A DNA stretch of 64,000 nt. It comes from Deltaproteobacteria bacterium. GTDB lineage: Bacteria > Myxococcota_A > Polyangia > Haliangiales > Haliangiaceae. Every line of letters begins with the position of its first letter. The first letter of the stretch is position 1. The notes below the pieces were generated by a model. The model did no database searches, had not been told where the DNA came from, and saw only the letters and a list, made by a program, of their open reading frames with translations. This document shows positions 16,619-26,503 of this stretch, piece after piece. The DNA lies in the NCBI GenBank assembly GCA_021413675.1, contig JAIOQA010000409.1, positions 29,981 to 93,980 of the forward strand. The letters are read 5' to 3'. A program made the position numbers and the translations under genes.

Positions 16619-19554
16619 AGCGCGCGATCGGCGCCGCGCTCGCGATCGGCGCGATCCTCGTGATCGTGCTGCTGCGGTGCCGGAGCGCCGCGCCCGACGT
16701 GCCCGCGACCGCGCCTGGCGCGAGCACCGCCGGATCCTCGCCACACGCGCGCGCGACCGCGCCGACGCGCGATCCGCGCCAGCAACCGCGCGGGCGGATC
16801 ACCGGCGCCGTGCGCGCCCGTGGCGGTGGACCGATCGCGGCGCGGGTCTGCGCGACCTGGAGCTCGCGCGACCTCGGCAGCGAGGAGACCCGCGCGCCGG
16901 TCTGCGCCGACGCGGGTGCCGACGGCCGCTACGCGCTCGTGGATCTGGCCGCTGGCGACTACCGCGTGCACGCGATGGCGCCGCGGTTCGTGCCCGCGGC
17001 GTGGCGCGCCGCGAACCGCGCCGACGAGCTCCACCTGCGCGCGGGCGAGACCCGCGCCGACATCGATCTCGAGCTCGATGGCGACGCGGTCGAGGTACGC
17101 GGCGTCGTCGTCGACGTCAACGGCGGGCCGATCGGCGGCGCGCTGGTGACCACCGGCGAGGACGGCTGGTGGTCGGCCTCGCCGGCCGGCGGCTTTGTCC
17201 GGTCAGCGGACGATGGCACCTTCACGCTGTGGGCCAAGGCCGGCACGAACACCGTGCGCGCGACCGCCGATGGCTACGCGCCCGGCGCCCGCGCGGCCAC
17301 CGCGCCCGGCACGTTCGTCGAGGTCCAGCTGACGCCCGAGGCGGTGCTCGCCGGCACCGTCGTCGATGCCACCAGCCACGCGCCGATCGCGGGGGCGCTG
17401 GTCCAGTCGCGCTCGCGCGCGGGCGACAGCGCGATCACCGACGCGGCCGGTCGCTTCCGCATCACCGGGCTCGTGCCGGGGCGCTACAAGCCGCGCGCCA
17501 CAGCCGCCGGAGGCTACGGCGAGGCCGCCGAGAGCGTCTTGCTGGCGCTCGGCCAGACCGTCGACGGCGTGACGATCGAGCTGCACCCCGCGGCCGTGGT
17601 CAGCGGCAAGGTCGAGCTCGAGCCCGGCCTGGCGCCGTGCACGCACGGCTCGGTCAGCCTGCGCGAACCGGCGAGCGGCGAGAGCCACAGCAGCGACCTC
17701 GACGCCGACGGCACCGTCGCGATGCAGGGCGTGCTGCCCGGCACCTACCAGGTCACGATCGAGTGCACCGACCACCTCGCGCGCGATCAGTACCCGCCGG
17801 TCGTCGTCGCCGCCGCCGATGTCGTCGGGCTGCGCTGGCCGGTCAGCGACGGCGGCGCGATCACCGGGCGCGTCCACACCCGCGATGGCCAGCCGCTCGC
17901 CGAGGTGTGGGTGCGCGCGTCGACCACCGGCGGCGATCCGCGCGCGCAGCGATCGTGGGCCTCGCAGCGCAGCGCGCGCGACGGCAGCTTCACGCTCGCC
18001 GGTCTGGTCGCGGGCAGCTACGAGGTGCACGCCTCACCGGAGGACCTGCCAGAACCGCGCGATCCTGCGCGCGCCGTCGTCGCGATCGGCGCGGTCGCGA
18101 CCGTCGACATCGCGATCGATCCAGGGGCCACGATCACCGGCACGGTGGTCGACGAGCACGGCGCGCCGGTCAAGGACGCCACGGTCGAAGCGACAGGTCC
18201 GCGCTGGACCGCGGGCGGGCGCACGCGCACCGCCGACGACGGCACGTTCACGATGCACGGCGTCGCGGTCGGCGAGCTCCGCGTCACCGCGAGTCGCGGC
18301 TGGGAATCGCTGCGCGCGCCCGGCGCCACCGACGACGACACGCCCGGCACGCGGGTCACGACGACCGCGGGCGGCACGGTGACGGTCGCGCTGGTGGTCG
18401 AGAGCCAGCGCGGCACGATCCGGGGCGCCGTCGTCGATGCGCAGGGCCAGCCGGTCGCCGATGCGTACGTGAACGTCGCCCGCGAACCGGATAGCGCCGG
18501 CGCCGCGAAGGGCAGCGCGGTCCGCGACTCGCGGTGGTCGTGGGATCACCGCCCGGTGGTGACCGCGACCGACGGTACGTTCACGATCGTCGACCTCGCC
18601 CCCGGCAACTACACCGTGCGCGCCGATCGCCGCGGCGGTGGCGAGGCGGTCGCCGAGCACGTGCCCGTCCTTGGCCGCGCGCAGCTCGTGATGAAGCCCG
18701 GCGGCGCGATCACCGGGACCGTCGTCGGCGGCGATGGCGCGCCGCTCGATCGGTTCGACCTCGCGGTGATCGATCGCCTCACCGGGTTCCGGCGCCGCGA
18801 GTCGTACTACCAGACCGCGGGCGCGTTCGCGCTGCGCGATCTCCCGGCCGGGACGTTCACGCTGACCGCGACCGCCACCGGCGCCGAAGCCAGCGTCGAC
18901 CTCGCGCTCGCTGATGGCGAACACGAGGATGGCGTGCGCATCGAGGTCGTCGCGATGGTCGCGGTGCGCGGACGGCTCGTCGAGCTCGGCACCGGCGCGC
19001 CCGCGCCCGGGCTCGCCGTCGCGATCGCCTCGGCACGCGGCGGCGGCACCGGGTTCGCCTCGAACGCCGACGCCGCGCACGCCAACGTCAGCGACGCCGC
19101 GGGCCGCTTCGAGCTGGCGCGCGCGCCGCGCGGACGCGCGATGCTGACGATGATGCCGACCGACTGGGACGCCTCGCCGTACGGCCTCGCGCGCGCGCTG
19201 GTCGTCGTCGGCACCGGCCCCGGCGTGATCGATCTCGGCGACGTCGAGGTCGCGCGGTCGCGGCTCAAGCCGCGGGATCGGCCTGGCGACCTCGGCTTCG
19301 ATCTCGCGGACGATCCGGCCGACGCCGAGCCCGACGCGCGGGTCCTCAAAGTCGCGCACCTCGACGCCGGTGGCCCGGCGAGCGCCACCGGGCTCGCGGT
19401 CGGCGACGTGATCGTCGCGGTCGACGGCACCGACGTGCGCGCCGCGCGCTACTACCTCTCGCGCACGCTCCTGCGCGTGCCGACCGGCGGCACGGTCGCG
19501 CTCACCCTCGCCCGCGGCCCGACGATCACGATCACCGCCGGCAAGCCCGAGTAG
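16615..19554 (+). CDS. Membrane-anchored carboxypeptidase-regulatory-like repeat protein with PDZ domain (copy 2)
   Basis: A 979-residue tandem paralogue of the preceding protein, starting at a GTG inside its stop (GTGA overlap), so translation is coupled. It has the same order: N-terminal anchor (GAALAIGAILVIVLLR), linker, repeat array, C-terminal PDZ (VAHLDAGGPASATGLAVGD). Long segments match copy 1 almost word for word, including ESVLLALGQTV, RAPGxTDDDT and GGGEA-x-x-EHVPV. The N-terminal linker and several loops differ. Tandem gene duplication with later divergence is the simple reading. A sequence-checked dimeric or hetero-oligomeric role is only a guess. Confidence 0.8.
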   Translation: MKRAIGAALAIGAILVIVLLRCRSAAPDVPATAPGASTAGSSPHARATAPTRDPRQQPRGRITGAVRARGGGPIAARVCATWSSRDLGSEETRAPVCADAGADGRYALVDLAAGDYRVHAMAPRFVPAAWRAANRADELHLRAGETRADIDLELDGDAVEVRGVVVDVNGGPIGGALVTTGEDGWWSASPAGGFVRSADDGTFTLWAKAGTNTVRATADGYAPGARAATAPGTFVEVQLTPEAVLAGTVVDATSHAPIAGALVQSRSRAGDSAITDAAGRFRITGLVPGRYKPRATAAGGYGEAAESVLLALGQTVDGVTIELHPAAVVSGKVELEPGLAPCTHGSVSLREPASGESHSSDLDADGTVAMQGVLPGTYQVTIECTDHLARDQYPPVVVAAADVVGLRWPVSDGGAITGRVHTRDGQPLAEVWVRASTTGGDPRAQRSWASQRSARDGSFTLAGLVAGSYEVHASPEDLPEPRDPARAVVAIGAVATVDIAIDPGATITGTVVDEHGAPVKDATVEATGPRWTAGGRTRTADDGTFTMHGVAVGELRVTASRGWESLRAPGATDDDTPGTRVTTTAGGTVTVALVVESQRGTIRGAVVDAQGQPVADAYVNVAREPDSAGAAKGSAVRDSRWSWDHRPVVTATDGTFTIVDLAPGNYTVRADRRGGGEAVAEHVPVLGRAQLVMKPGGAITGTVVGGDGAPLDRFDLAVIDRLTGFRRRESYYQTAGAFALRDLPAGTFTLTATATGAEASVDLALADGEHEDGVRIEVVAMVAVRGRLVELGTGAPAPGLAVAIASARGGGTGFASNADAAHANVSDAAGRFELARAPRGRAMLTMMPTDWDASPYGLARALVVVGTGPGVIDLGDVEVARSRLKPRDRPGDLGFDLADDPADAEPDARVLKVAHLDAGGPASATGLAVGDVIVAVDGTDVRAARYYLSRTLLRVPTGGTVALTLARGPTITITAGKPE

Positions 19555-19571
19555 CCGCGATCGGCTACCGG

Positions 19572-19916
19572 TTACGCGCCGCGGCCCGGGCCGCGCCAGC
19601 GCTGGATGCGCGGCGGCCACGCGGCCAGGCCATCGGCCTTGCGGTTCGGCGTCGCGCGCGCGACCAGCTTGGCGATCATCGCGAGCATCGCGGCCTGGGC
19701 CTCGGGCGCGGCGGTGATCGCGGTCAGCTCGACCCGGCCGTCGTCGCGCAGGATCGCGTCGTAGTCCCAGCGCGCGTCGGCGCTGACGATCGCCGCCTTG
19801 TACTGCGCGTGATCGCCGCGATCGGCGACGCGCTCGAGCACGTAGCGCGCGCCGGCCTCGGGCACGAGCGCGTCCAGCGCGCCCAGCGCCGCCTCGTCGT
19901 CGTCGTCGAAGCTCAC
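19572..19916 (-). CDS. Hypothetical protein coupled to the sulfatase-like gene
   Basis: A 114-residue cytoplasmic-looking protein without signal peptide or recognised family. It starts with an acidic run (SFDDDDEAALG), has a predicted beta segment (VELTAITAAPEAQAAM) and ends with a basic, Trp/Pro-rich tail. I chose the GTG at 19916 because it overlaps the stop of the upstream sulfatase-like gene by four bases, the coupling pattern used throughout this window. The frame stays open further upstream, inside the sulfatase gene. It may assist the upstream protein, but nothing shows how. Confidence 0.6.
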   Translation of the reverse strand: MSFDDDDEAALGALDALVPEAGARYVLERVADRGDHAQYKAAIVSADARWDYDAILRDDGRVELTAITAAPEAQAAMLAMIAKLVARATPNRKADGLAAWPPRIQRWRGPGRGA

Positions 19917-22147
19917 TCGCCGAGATCCGTGGCGAAGCGCGCGGTCACGTTCGCGGCGTTGCCCCACTGCGACTTCTTCCAGTCCTTGTTCCACGTGCGC
20001 AGGATCCAGGTCGGATCGAGCACCGCGCGCGCGCCGACCTCGGCCTCGGGCTTGCCCCAGAGATCCTTCATCTCGTCGGGATCAGCGGCGAGGTCGTAGA
20101 CCTTCGGGTCGCTGATGCCGTTGACCCGCAGCTTCCAGTGACCGAGGCGCGGGCCGTGCGCGCGCTCGTACATCGACGACACCGACAGCCGCGGATAGCC
20201 GCGGCCCACGCCCTCCGCGAGCGGCACCAGCGACTCGCCCTGCCACTCCGGGTCCATCGGCGCGCCCAGCGCGTCGGCCATCGTCGGCAGGATGTCGATG
20301 CCCTCGCTGCCCTCGGCGATCTTGCCGGCGGGGAACAGCGGCGGGTAGTGGATGAGCAGCGGCACGTGCACGAGCATGTCGCGCACCGACTGGCCGTGGC
20401 CCACGCGCCCGTCCTCCCACTGCTCGTCGCCGTGATCGGCGGTGATGATGAGCATCGTCTGATCCCAGATGCCCATCGCCTGCAGCTTCTCGACCAGCTG
20501 GCGCAGGATGTCGTCCTGGTAGCTGACGTTGGAGTCGTAGAGCGCGCGGACATGCGTGATCTCGCGATCGGTGAGCCCGCCGTTGTGCTCCTTGCTGGTC
20601 GCCGCCTTGCCCGCGTCCTCGCCCGAGAACGTGTCCTTGAAGCGACCGCTGTAGTCCGGATCGTACTTCGACAGCCACGGCTCCTTCGCGCGCCACGACA
20701 CGTGGGTGTCGACGGTGCCGATGTAGAGGAACCACGGCTCCTTCTTGTCGCCGACGAACTTGAGGCCGTGGGCGAGCAGGTCCTCGGCCTTGAGCCCGGT
20801 CTCCTCCTCGATGTGGTTCGAGAACACGCTCCAGCCCGAGCCGAAGCCCTTCTTGGGCCGCACGTAGCCGTTGGCCGAGACGCCCGCGACGTAGAGGCCC
20901 GCCGACTTGGCGACCTCGTCGATCGTGTTCCAGGTGTCGACCAGCGGATCCTTGTCGCCGACCATGCCGTGCTTGATCGAGTACATCGAGGTCCACATCG
21001 AGGCGTGGCTGACGCGCGACTCGTTGCCCTGGTCGTAGTGCTGCAGGAACACCGCGCCGGTCTCCGCGAGCTTCTCCCAGGTCGGGACCTCGGGCCGCGC
21101 GCTCGAGTTGAACGGCTTCACGCGATCGGCGCGCAGCGAGTCCATGATGAAGAAGACGACGTATTTCGGCGCCGCGCCGCGCGCCGGCTTGGCGACCTCG
21201 CCGGGCACGACCAGCGCGGCCTTGGCGATCCGGGTCTTGGGGCAGCCGCCGCCGGTGAGATCGATGCGCGCGGCCTTGCCGGCGAGCGCCGCGAGATCGA
21301 CCGCCGAGCCGAGCCCGGTCAGCTTGCCCTCGGCGGTCGCGCCGTCCTCGGCGGTGACCTTGACCGCGACCTCGCAGGCGCCGTCGCGCAGGTCGCCGGT
21401 GAGCTTGCCCTTGTCGGGGATGAAGGCGAACCAGCTCATGCCGCCGCCGTCGGGCAGCACCAGGCTCTGATCGTTGGTGTCGTAGAAGACCGTCGCGTCG
21501 TCGGCGGGCGCGGCGCTGCCGCCGACCGCGATCCACGCGACATCGAGGCCGGAGCTCTGCGCGAAGAACAGGAGCTCGTTCTCGCCCTCCTTGAGCTGAC
21601 CGGCGGGCGGCGTGAACTCGACCGTCGACCAGCCCGAGGTCAGCTTGCCGTGGACATCGTTGCCGCCGTTGACGCGCAGGTCGAACGGCTGATCCTTCGC
21701 GGCATAGGCGCGGACGCGGACGGTGCCGGCCTGAACCTGGGCCGCGGTCAGCGGCACCTCGACCTTGGCGCTCTTGCCGGTCATGTGCGCGACCTTGACG
21801 TCGCCCTGGGTCTTGCGCAGCTCCCACGCGAGCTGCTTGATCTCGCGGGTGTTGCCGAAGCGCACGTACTTGGCGAAGCCCGCCGAGCCCGCGGGCAAGA
21901 CCAGCGCGCCGCCGCGCGCGAGGTGCGCGCTCAGGCGATTGTCGACGAGAGAATAGACTGCGTGCTCGGGCCCGCGCGACGGCGCCTGGGCCGGCGGCTT
22001 GCTCGGCGCCGGCGCGCCGCTGCCGCCGCTGCCGCCAGCCCCGGATGGGCCCGCGCTGCCGCTCGCCCCACCGCCCTCTTCCTTCTTGCTGCCGCACGCG
22101 GCGAGCCCCAGAGCCAACGACACGATCAAAGAGGAGCGACTGAGCAT
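19913..22147 (-). CDS. Sulfatase-fold lipoprotein (alkaline-phosphatase superfamily)
   Basis: A 744-residue lipoprotein (lipobox LGLAACGSKK) with three parts: a Gly/Ser/Pro linker, an N-terminal beta-sandwich region (about residues 80-330), and a C-terminal sulfatase-type domain. The latter shows VFFIMDSLRADRVKPF (metal-binding Asp), GNESRVSHASMWTSMY at the nucleophile site, and IITADHGDEQWEDG. Formylglycine sulfatases have C/S-x-P-x-R at the nucleophile site. Here it reads S-R-V-S-H, so a sulfatase using formylglycine is unlikely, and a serine-nucleophile hydrolase or transferase fits better. The ATG at 22147 is chosen for its TAGGGT box seven bases upstream and because it begins the signal peptide. 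A further ATG lies 18 bases upstream. Confidence 0.8.
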   Translation of the reverse strand: MLSRSSLIVSLALGLAACGSKKEEGGGASGSAGPSGAGGSGGSGAPAPSKPPAQAPSRGPEHAVYSLVDNRLSAHLARGGALVLPAGSAGFAKYVRFGNTREIKQLAWELRKTQGDVKVAHMTGKSAKVEVPLTAAQVQAGTVRVRAYAAKDQPFDLRVNGGNDVHGKLTSGWSTVEFTPPAGQLKEGENELLFFAQSSGLDVAWIAVGGSAAPADDATVFYDTNDQSLVLPDGGGMSWFAFIPDKGKLTGDLRDGACEVAVKVTAEDGATAEGKLTGLGSAVDLAALAGKAARIDLTGGGCPKTRIAKAALVVPGEVAKPARGAAPKYVVFFIMDSLRADRVKPFNSSARPEVPTWEKLAETGAVFLQHYDQGNESRVSHASMWTSMYSIKHGMVGDKDPLVDTWNTIDEVAKSAGLYVAGVSANGYVRPKKGFGSGWSVFSNHIEEETGLKAEDLLAHGLKFVGDKKEPWFLYIGTVDTHVSWRAKEPWLSKYDPDYSGRFKDTFSGEDAGKAATSKEHNGGLTDREITHVRALYDSNVSYQDDILRQLVEKLQAMGIWDQTMLIITADHGDEQWEDGRVGHGQSVRDMLVHVPLLIHYPPLFPAGKIAEGSEGIDILPTMADALGAPMDPEWQGESLVPLAEGVGRGYPRLSVSSMYERAHGPRLGHWKLRVNGISDPKVYDLAADPDEMKDLWGKPEAEVGARAVLDPTWILRTWNKDWKKSQWGNAANVTARFATDLGE

Positions 22148-22154
22148 CGATCGA

Positions 22155-22160
22155 ACCCTA
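22155..22160 (-). promoter_or_regulatory. Putative -10 box of sulfatase-fold gene, leaderless type
   Basis: TAGGGT on the minus strand ends seven bases before the ATG at 22147. It favours that start over the one at 22165. Confidence 0.5.
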
Positions 22161-22255
22161 CGCATGGGTTGGGAGAGGTAGCAAAATTCCGGCGCTCGCG
22201 CCGTCGCGAACCCGCGTCGGATGCGGATCGCCACGAAACGCGCCAGCCACCGCGG

Positions 22256-23020
22256 CTATTGCGTGACCCGCCAGCCGTGGCTGTACAGGTTCATGCGGCC
22301 GCCGCGCACGAACCCGCACGCGGTCACGCCGAACCGCTCGCAGACGTCGATCGCCAGGGTCGACGGCGCCGAGATCGCGACGACGATCGGGATGCCTGCC
22401 GCGACCGCCTTCTGCGCCAGCTCGTAGCCCAGGCGGCCCGACAGGATCGCGATCAGCGCGCCGCCGGGCAGCCGGTCGTGTTCCGCCGCCCAGCCGATGA
22501 CCTTGTCGAGGGCGTTGTGGCGGCCGACATCCTCGCGGACCGCGAGGATCGCGCCGGTGCGATCGGCCAGCGCCGCGCCGTGCAGGCCGCCGGTCGCGCC
22601 GAAGGTCGCCTGGGCGGCGCGCAGCCGATCGGGGAGCGCGGCGATCACCGCGGCGTCGACGCGCCACTCGGCGGTGACCTCGACCGCGCGCCGCTCGAGG
22701 TCGGCGATGGTCGCCCGGCCGCACAGCCCGCAGGCCGCGGACGCCACCAGCGATCGTGCCCCGAACGCCGCCGCCGGCAGATCCAGCTCGATGAGATCGG
22801 TCGCGACCTGCGTGATGGTCGCGGTGGCCGCGCCGGCGATGCCCTCGGCGATCGCCAGCCCGCGGGCCAGCTCGCGATCGTGACCGGGCGTGCGCAGGAT
22901 CGTGGCGACCAGGGCGCCGCGCGCGGTCAGCTCGAGCGGCGCCTCGTCCACGATCAGATCGGTGGTCGCGGTCCGGGCGCCCCCGACCTCGAGCCTCTCG
23001 ATCGCGCGCACGGACGTCAC
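22256..23020 (-). CDS. fdhD: Formate dehydrogenase accessory sulfurtransferase FdhD
   Basis: A 254-residue FdhD, the protein that passes sulfur from IscS to the molybdenum cofactor of formate dehydrogenases. The essential CxxC is present in ASAACGLCGRA, and REDVGRHNALDKVIGWA is the family hallmark. The C-terminal GFVRGGRMNLYSH is also typical. No formate dehydrogenase gene is in the window. The hydrogenase-related locus at 50936-58453 is far away and lacks the NiFe ligands. The GTG at 23020 is a best guess. A TTG about 40 bases upstream or a GTG nine bases downstream are alternatives, and none has a good ribosome-binding site. Confidence 0.9.
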   Translation of the reverse strand: MTSVRAIERLEVGGARTATTDLIVDEAPLELTARGALVATILRTPGHDRELARGLAIAEGIAGAATATITQVATDLIELDLPAAAFGARSLVASAACGLCGRATIADLERRAVEVTAEWRVDAAVIAALPDRLRAAQATFGATGGLHGAALADRTGAILAVREDVGRHNALDKVIGWAAEHDRLPGGALIAILSGRLGYELAQKAVAAGIPIVVAISAPSTLAIDVCERFGVTACGFVRGGRMNLYSHGWRVTQ

Positions 23021-23127
23021 CGCGCCACTGTGGCCGAGCCCGCGCGCCAAGCCCAGGGAATTGATACGCAAAGCTCCGCGACGGTGGGAACTATGGCCGG
23101 GTTTTCGCGCCGTCGCCCCGACGTTGG

Positions 23128-23133
23128 TACAGT
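23128..23133 (+). promoter_or_regulatory. Putative -10 box of HD-domain gene, leaderless type
   Basis: TACAGT ends seven bases before the GTG at 23141. It supports this start over the ATG at 23093. Confidence 0.45.
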
Positions 23134-23140
23134 CCGCCGC

Positions 23141-24502
<1,362 letters not shown>

Positions 24503-24626
24503 GCCCAGGACGTCCGGCTCGGCTCGCCGTGCCCGCAGATCTCACGCTAGCTTCCAGGGAACTTCGGACATCGCGGTGCGTCAATGCATGACGCTGCGCG
24601 CCTTCATGTCCAAAGGCGCAGAGTGG

Positions 24627-24632
24627 TATCCT
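24627..24632 (+). promoter_or_regulatory. Putative -10 box of island kinase, leaderless type
   Basis: TATCCT ends six bases before the GTG at 24639. It is the reason this start is preferred to the in-frame ATGs at 24588 and 24606. Confidence 0.45.
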
Positions 24633-24638
24633 GCGACC

Positions 24639-25946
24639 GTGGCCACCATCGGGGAGTTCGTTCGAGACGTCGAATCGCTCGCGACTCGACTTGGGAAAGC
24701 GGCGCCGCATAGCCCATTGAACAGCGCCGATATCAACGACCTCCGCAGGCTAGCAACAGCGCTAAGCACTCTCGTCCTCCCCAACACGAAGGTAGCGAAA
24801 TGCCGACTTCAACTATCTTCTGAATTCAGCCGGCATCTAGAGCCGGCCAACGGATTACGCCGATCGGAACCATCTGACATCGCCGCTTTCGTCCGAGGAA
24901 ACCTCCTCCCGTTCAGCAGCGCACTCGCGCACGTCTCAGACGTTGGAACGGGCCCAACTTTGAACGAAAGGGGTGAATTTACGAACGCGGCCTTTGGGAA
25001 CTGGAACGTAAGAGAGCTTATCGGACGCGGAGGATACGGAGAAGTATACGCAACAGAACACTCATTTACCGGACTCAGGGCATGCATTAAGGTAGTCGGG
25101 CTCAACCCCAAGCGGACCGAAGAAGAGCAGGAGCAGCGCTTCAAACGCGAGGTCCGAGTCCCCGCAGACGTCGGACACCCCACCCTAGTACCCATCTACG
25201 ATTGCGGAATTCAGAAAACCGAGAGGGTATTCTACATAGTAATGGAGCGGATAAAAGGAAGTCACTTCGACACCTGGGCAACAAAGAAGAGCGACGCACA
25301 AATCCTCCAAGCGTTCACCTCACTTCTCAATGGCCTTCAGAAATGCCACGACGCCGGACTCGTCCACCGTGACCTGAAGCCTTCCAATGTACTAGTCACA
25401 GACAATGATCATGTTTTCATCCTCGATTTCGGACTAACACTGATGGCAGGCATGGATTCAGTGACCCAGTCCGGGGACGTGCTTGGAACCCTTCGTTTCA
25501 TCAGCCCGGAACAGACCCGAGATTCGCGTACAGCAACCCCCCAAAGCGACATTTGGTCACTAGGGGTCATGCTGTATGAGTTACTCACTGGCCTTCGGCT
25601 TTTCCCGCAAGAGTACGGCCCAGCCGTAATCGCGGCAGTGCTCGCTGGCGACTTTGTCGCCCCCCGGCACCGGCTGCCCAAAGAAACCGCATCCATCGTA
25701 GAGAAGTGCACTTCGATGGAGCCTTCTGCTCGATATGAAGACGTGGCGGCCCTGCAAAAAGACATTCAGGCGCTAGCGAAGCCTGCGCCACGAATCGAAA
25801 AGCCCACCCAGGGAATGTCTCAAGGCGCCACTAAGGCCATACCAAGAAATTCTCTTATCGGAGAAGCCTGCGACTTCTGCGGAACAGTCGGACAATGGTT
25901 TGGGACTCGGTGCGGCAAATGTGGACGCTACCAGTCCGTCGACTAG
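24639..25946 (+). CDS. Ser/Thr protein kinase with N-terminal helical domain and C-terminal zinc ribbon, probably acquired
   Basis: A 435-residue kinase. Residues 1-115 form a helical region with no recognised family. The kinase domain follows: Gly loop IGRGGYGEVY, catalytic Lys in ACIKVVG, LVHRDLKPSNVLV, DFG in ILDFGL, and FISPEQ with SDIWSLGVMLYELLTG. Catalytic residues are complete. The C terminus is a four-Cys zinc ribbon, CDFCGTVGQW then CGKCG. No transmembrane helix is seen, so it is soluble. The codon use is unlike all neighbours, indicating transfer. The gene is alone between 18-bp direct repeats. A role in phage defence or an island-borne regulatory switch is possible but not shown. 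The start is uncertain among 24588, 24606 and 24639. Confidence 0.85.
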   Translation: MATIGEFVRDVESLATRLGKAAPHSPLNSADINDLRRLATALSTLVLPNTKVAKCRLQLSSEFSRHLEPANGLRRSEPSDIAAFVRGNLLPFSSALAHVSDVGTGPTLNERGEFTNAAFGNWNVRELIGRGGYGEVYATEHSFTGLRACIKVVGLNPKRTEEEQEQRFKREVRVPADVGHPTLVPIYDCGIQKTERVFYIVMERIKGSHFDTWATKKSDAQILQAFTSLLNGLQKCHDAGLVHRDLKPSNVLVTDNDHVFILDFGLTLMAGMDSVTQSGDVLGTLRFISPEQTRDSRTATPQSDIWSLGVMLYELLTGLRLFPQEYGPAVIAAVLAGDFVAPRHRLPKETASIVEKCTSMEPSARYEDVAALQKDIQALAKPAPRIEKPTQGMSQGATKAIPRNSLIGEACDFCGTVGQWFGTRCGKCGRYQSVD

Positions 25947-26503
25947 AATTTTCGACTCGGCAGGTTGTTCCGGCCTTCTGTTTGATGCGTCTCGTTTCCC
26001 AGATCGCACCATGCCCCACGTCGGCGCAGGACGCGACCATCAAGCATGGGCATGGCGTGACGCAGTCCTGGACGTCGGGGGCCCCTGTGGCTGGGCCCCG
26101 TCGTCGGCCCAAGCATGCGCGGGCAATGGCGCGAAGCGACGCACTGACTTGCGCCATGGCTCGACGCGGCGTCCCTGGGTGCTTCTCGACGTCGGCGCCA
26201 CGATGCTTGACCGCGCGGTTCGGCGCGGCCGGCGCTGAGCGATCGCTGCTCACGGACGTCTCGCGACCCGTGTCCTCGGGTGCAGCTTACATGCTCGGCG
26301 CCACCGATCTCCAGCGCACCACCGGTGGCTTCGTCGATGGATTCGAGGATCCCCCGACCCGCCCACAACGCCGCCGTGTCCCCCGGTTTTCAATCCCGAC
26401 GAGCGCTGCATCTACATGCACTATCACCAGATCCTCTGATCGCCGCGCGCCGCCCGTCGATCCGCATCCCAGCCCGCGGCGCGATCGCGCTTCGCCGCAG
26501 CGA
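25947..26503. other. Long non-coding stretch after the island kinase
   Basis: About 550 bases without a credible gene. Short open frames exist on both strands, but their translations look like noise, with mixed composition and no motif. The first 275 bases belong to the candidate island and include the right 18-bp repeat (26223-26240). The rest returns gradually to the GC-rich background. A gggccc motif occurs twice, 8 bases apart, around 26078-26098. It may hold remnants of a decayed gene, but I cannot identify one. Confidence 0.5.
26223..26240 (+). repeat. 18-bp direct repeat, right copy
   Basis: Exact copy of the sequence at 24487-24504. It is preceded by cggc rather than the HD-gene codons and followed by gatcgctg. 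GGACGTC follows both copies at slightly different distances, a hint that the similarity once extended further. Confidence 0.55.

Noticed and set aside
20138..23092. Long plus-strand open frame upstream of the HD-domain gene
   Set aside because: Antisense to the sulfatase-fold and FdhD genes; no motif or signal. The real gene begins at 23141.
24639..25946. A multi-gene defence island around the foreign kinase
   Set aside because: The immediate neighbours outside the repeats have the normal GC-rich codon use and ordinary functions; only one gene lies within the repeats.
25900..26238. 112-codon open frame after the island kinase
   Set aside because: It overlaps the kinase end in another frame, has no ribosome-binding site or motif, and its end merely reads through the 18-bp repeat.
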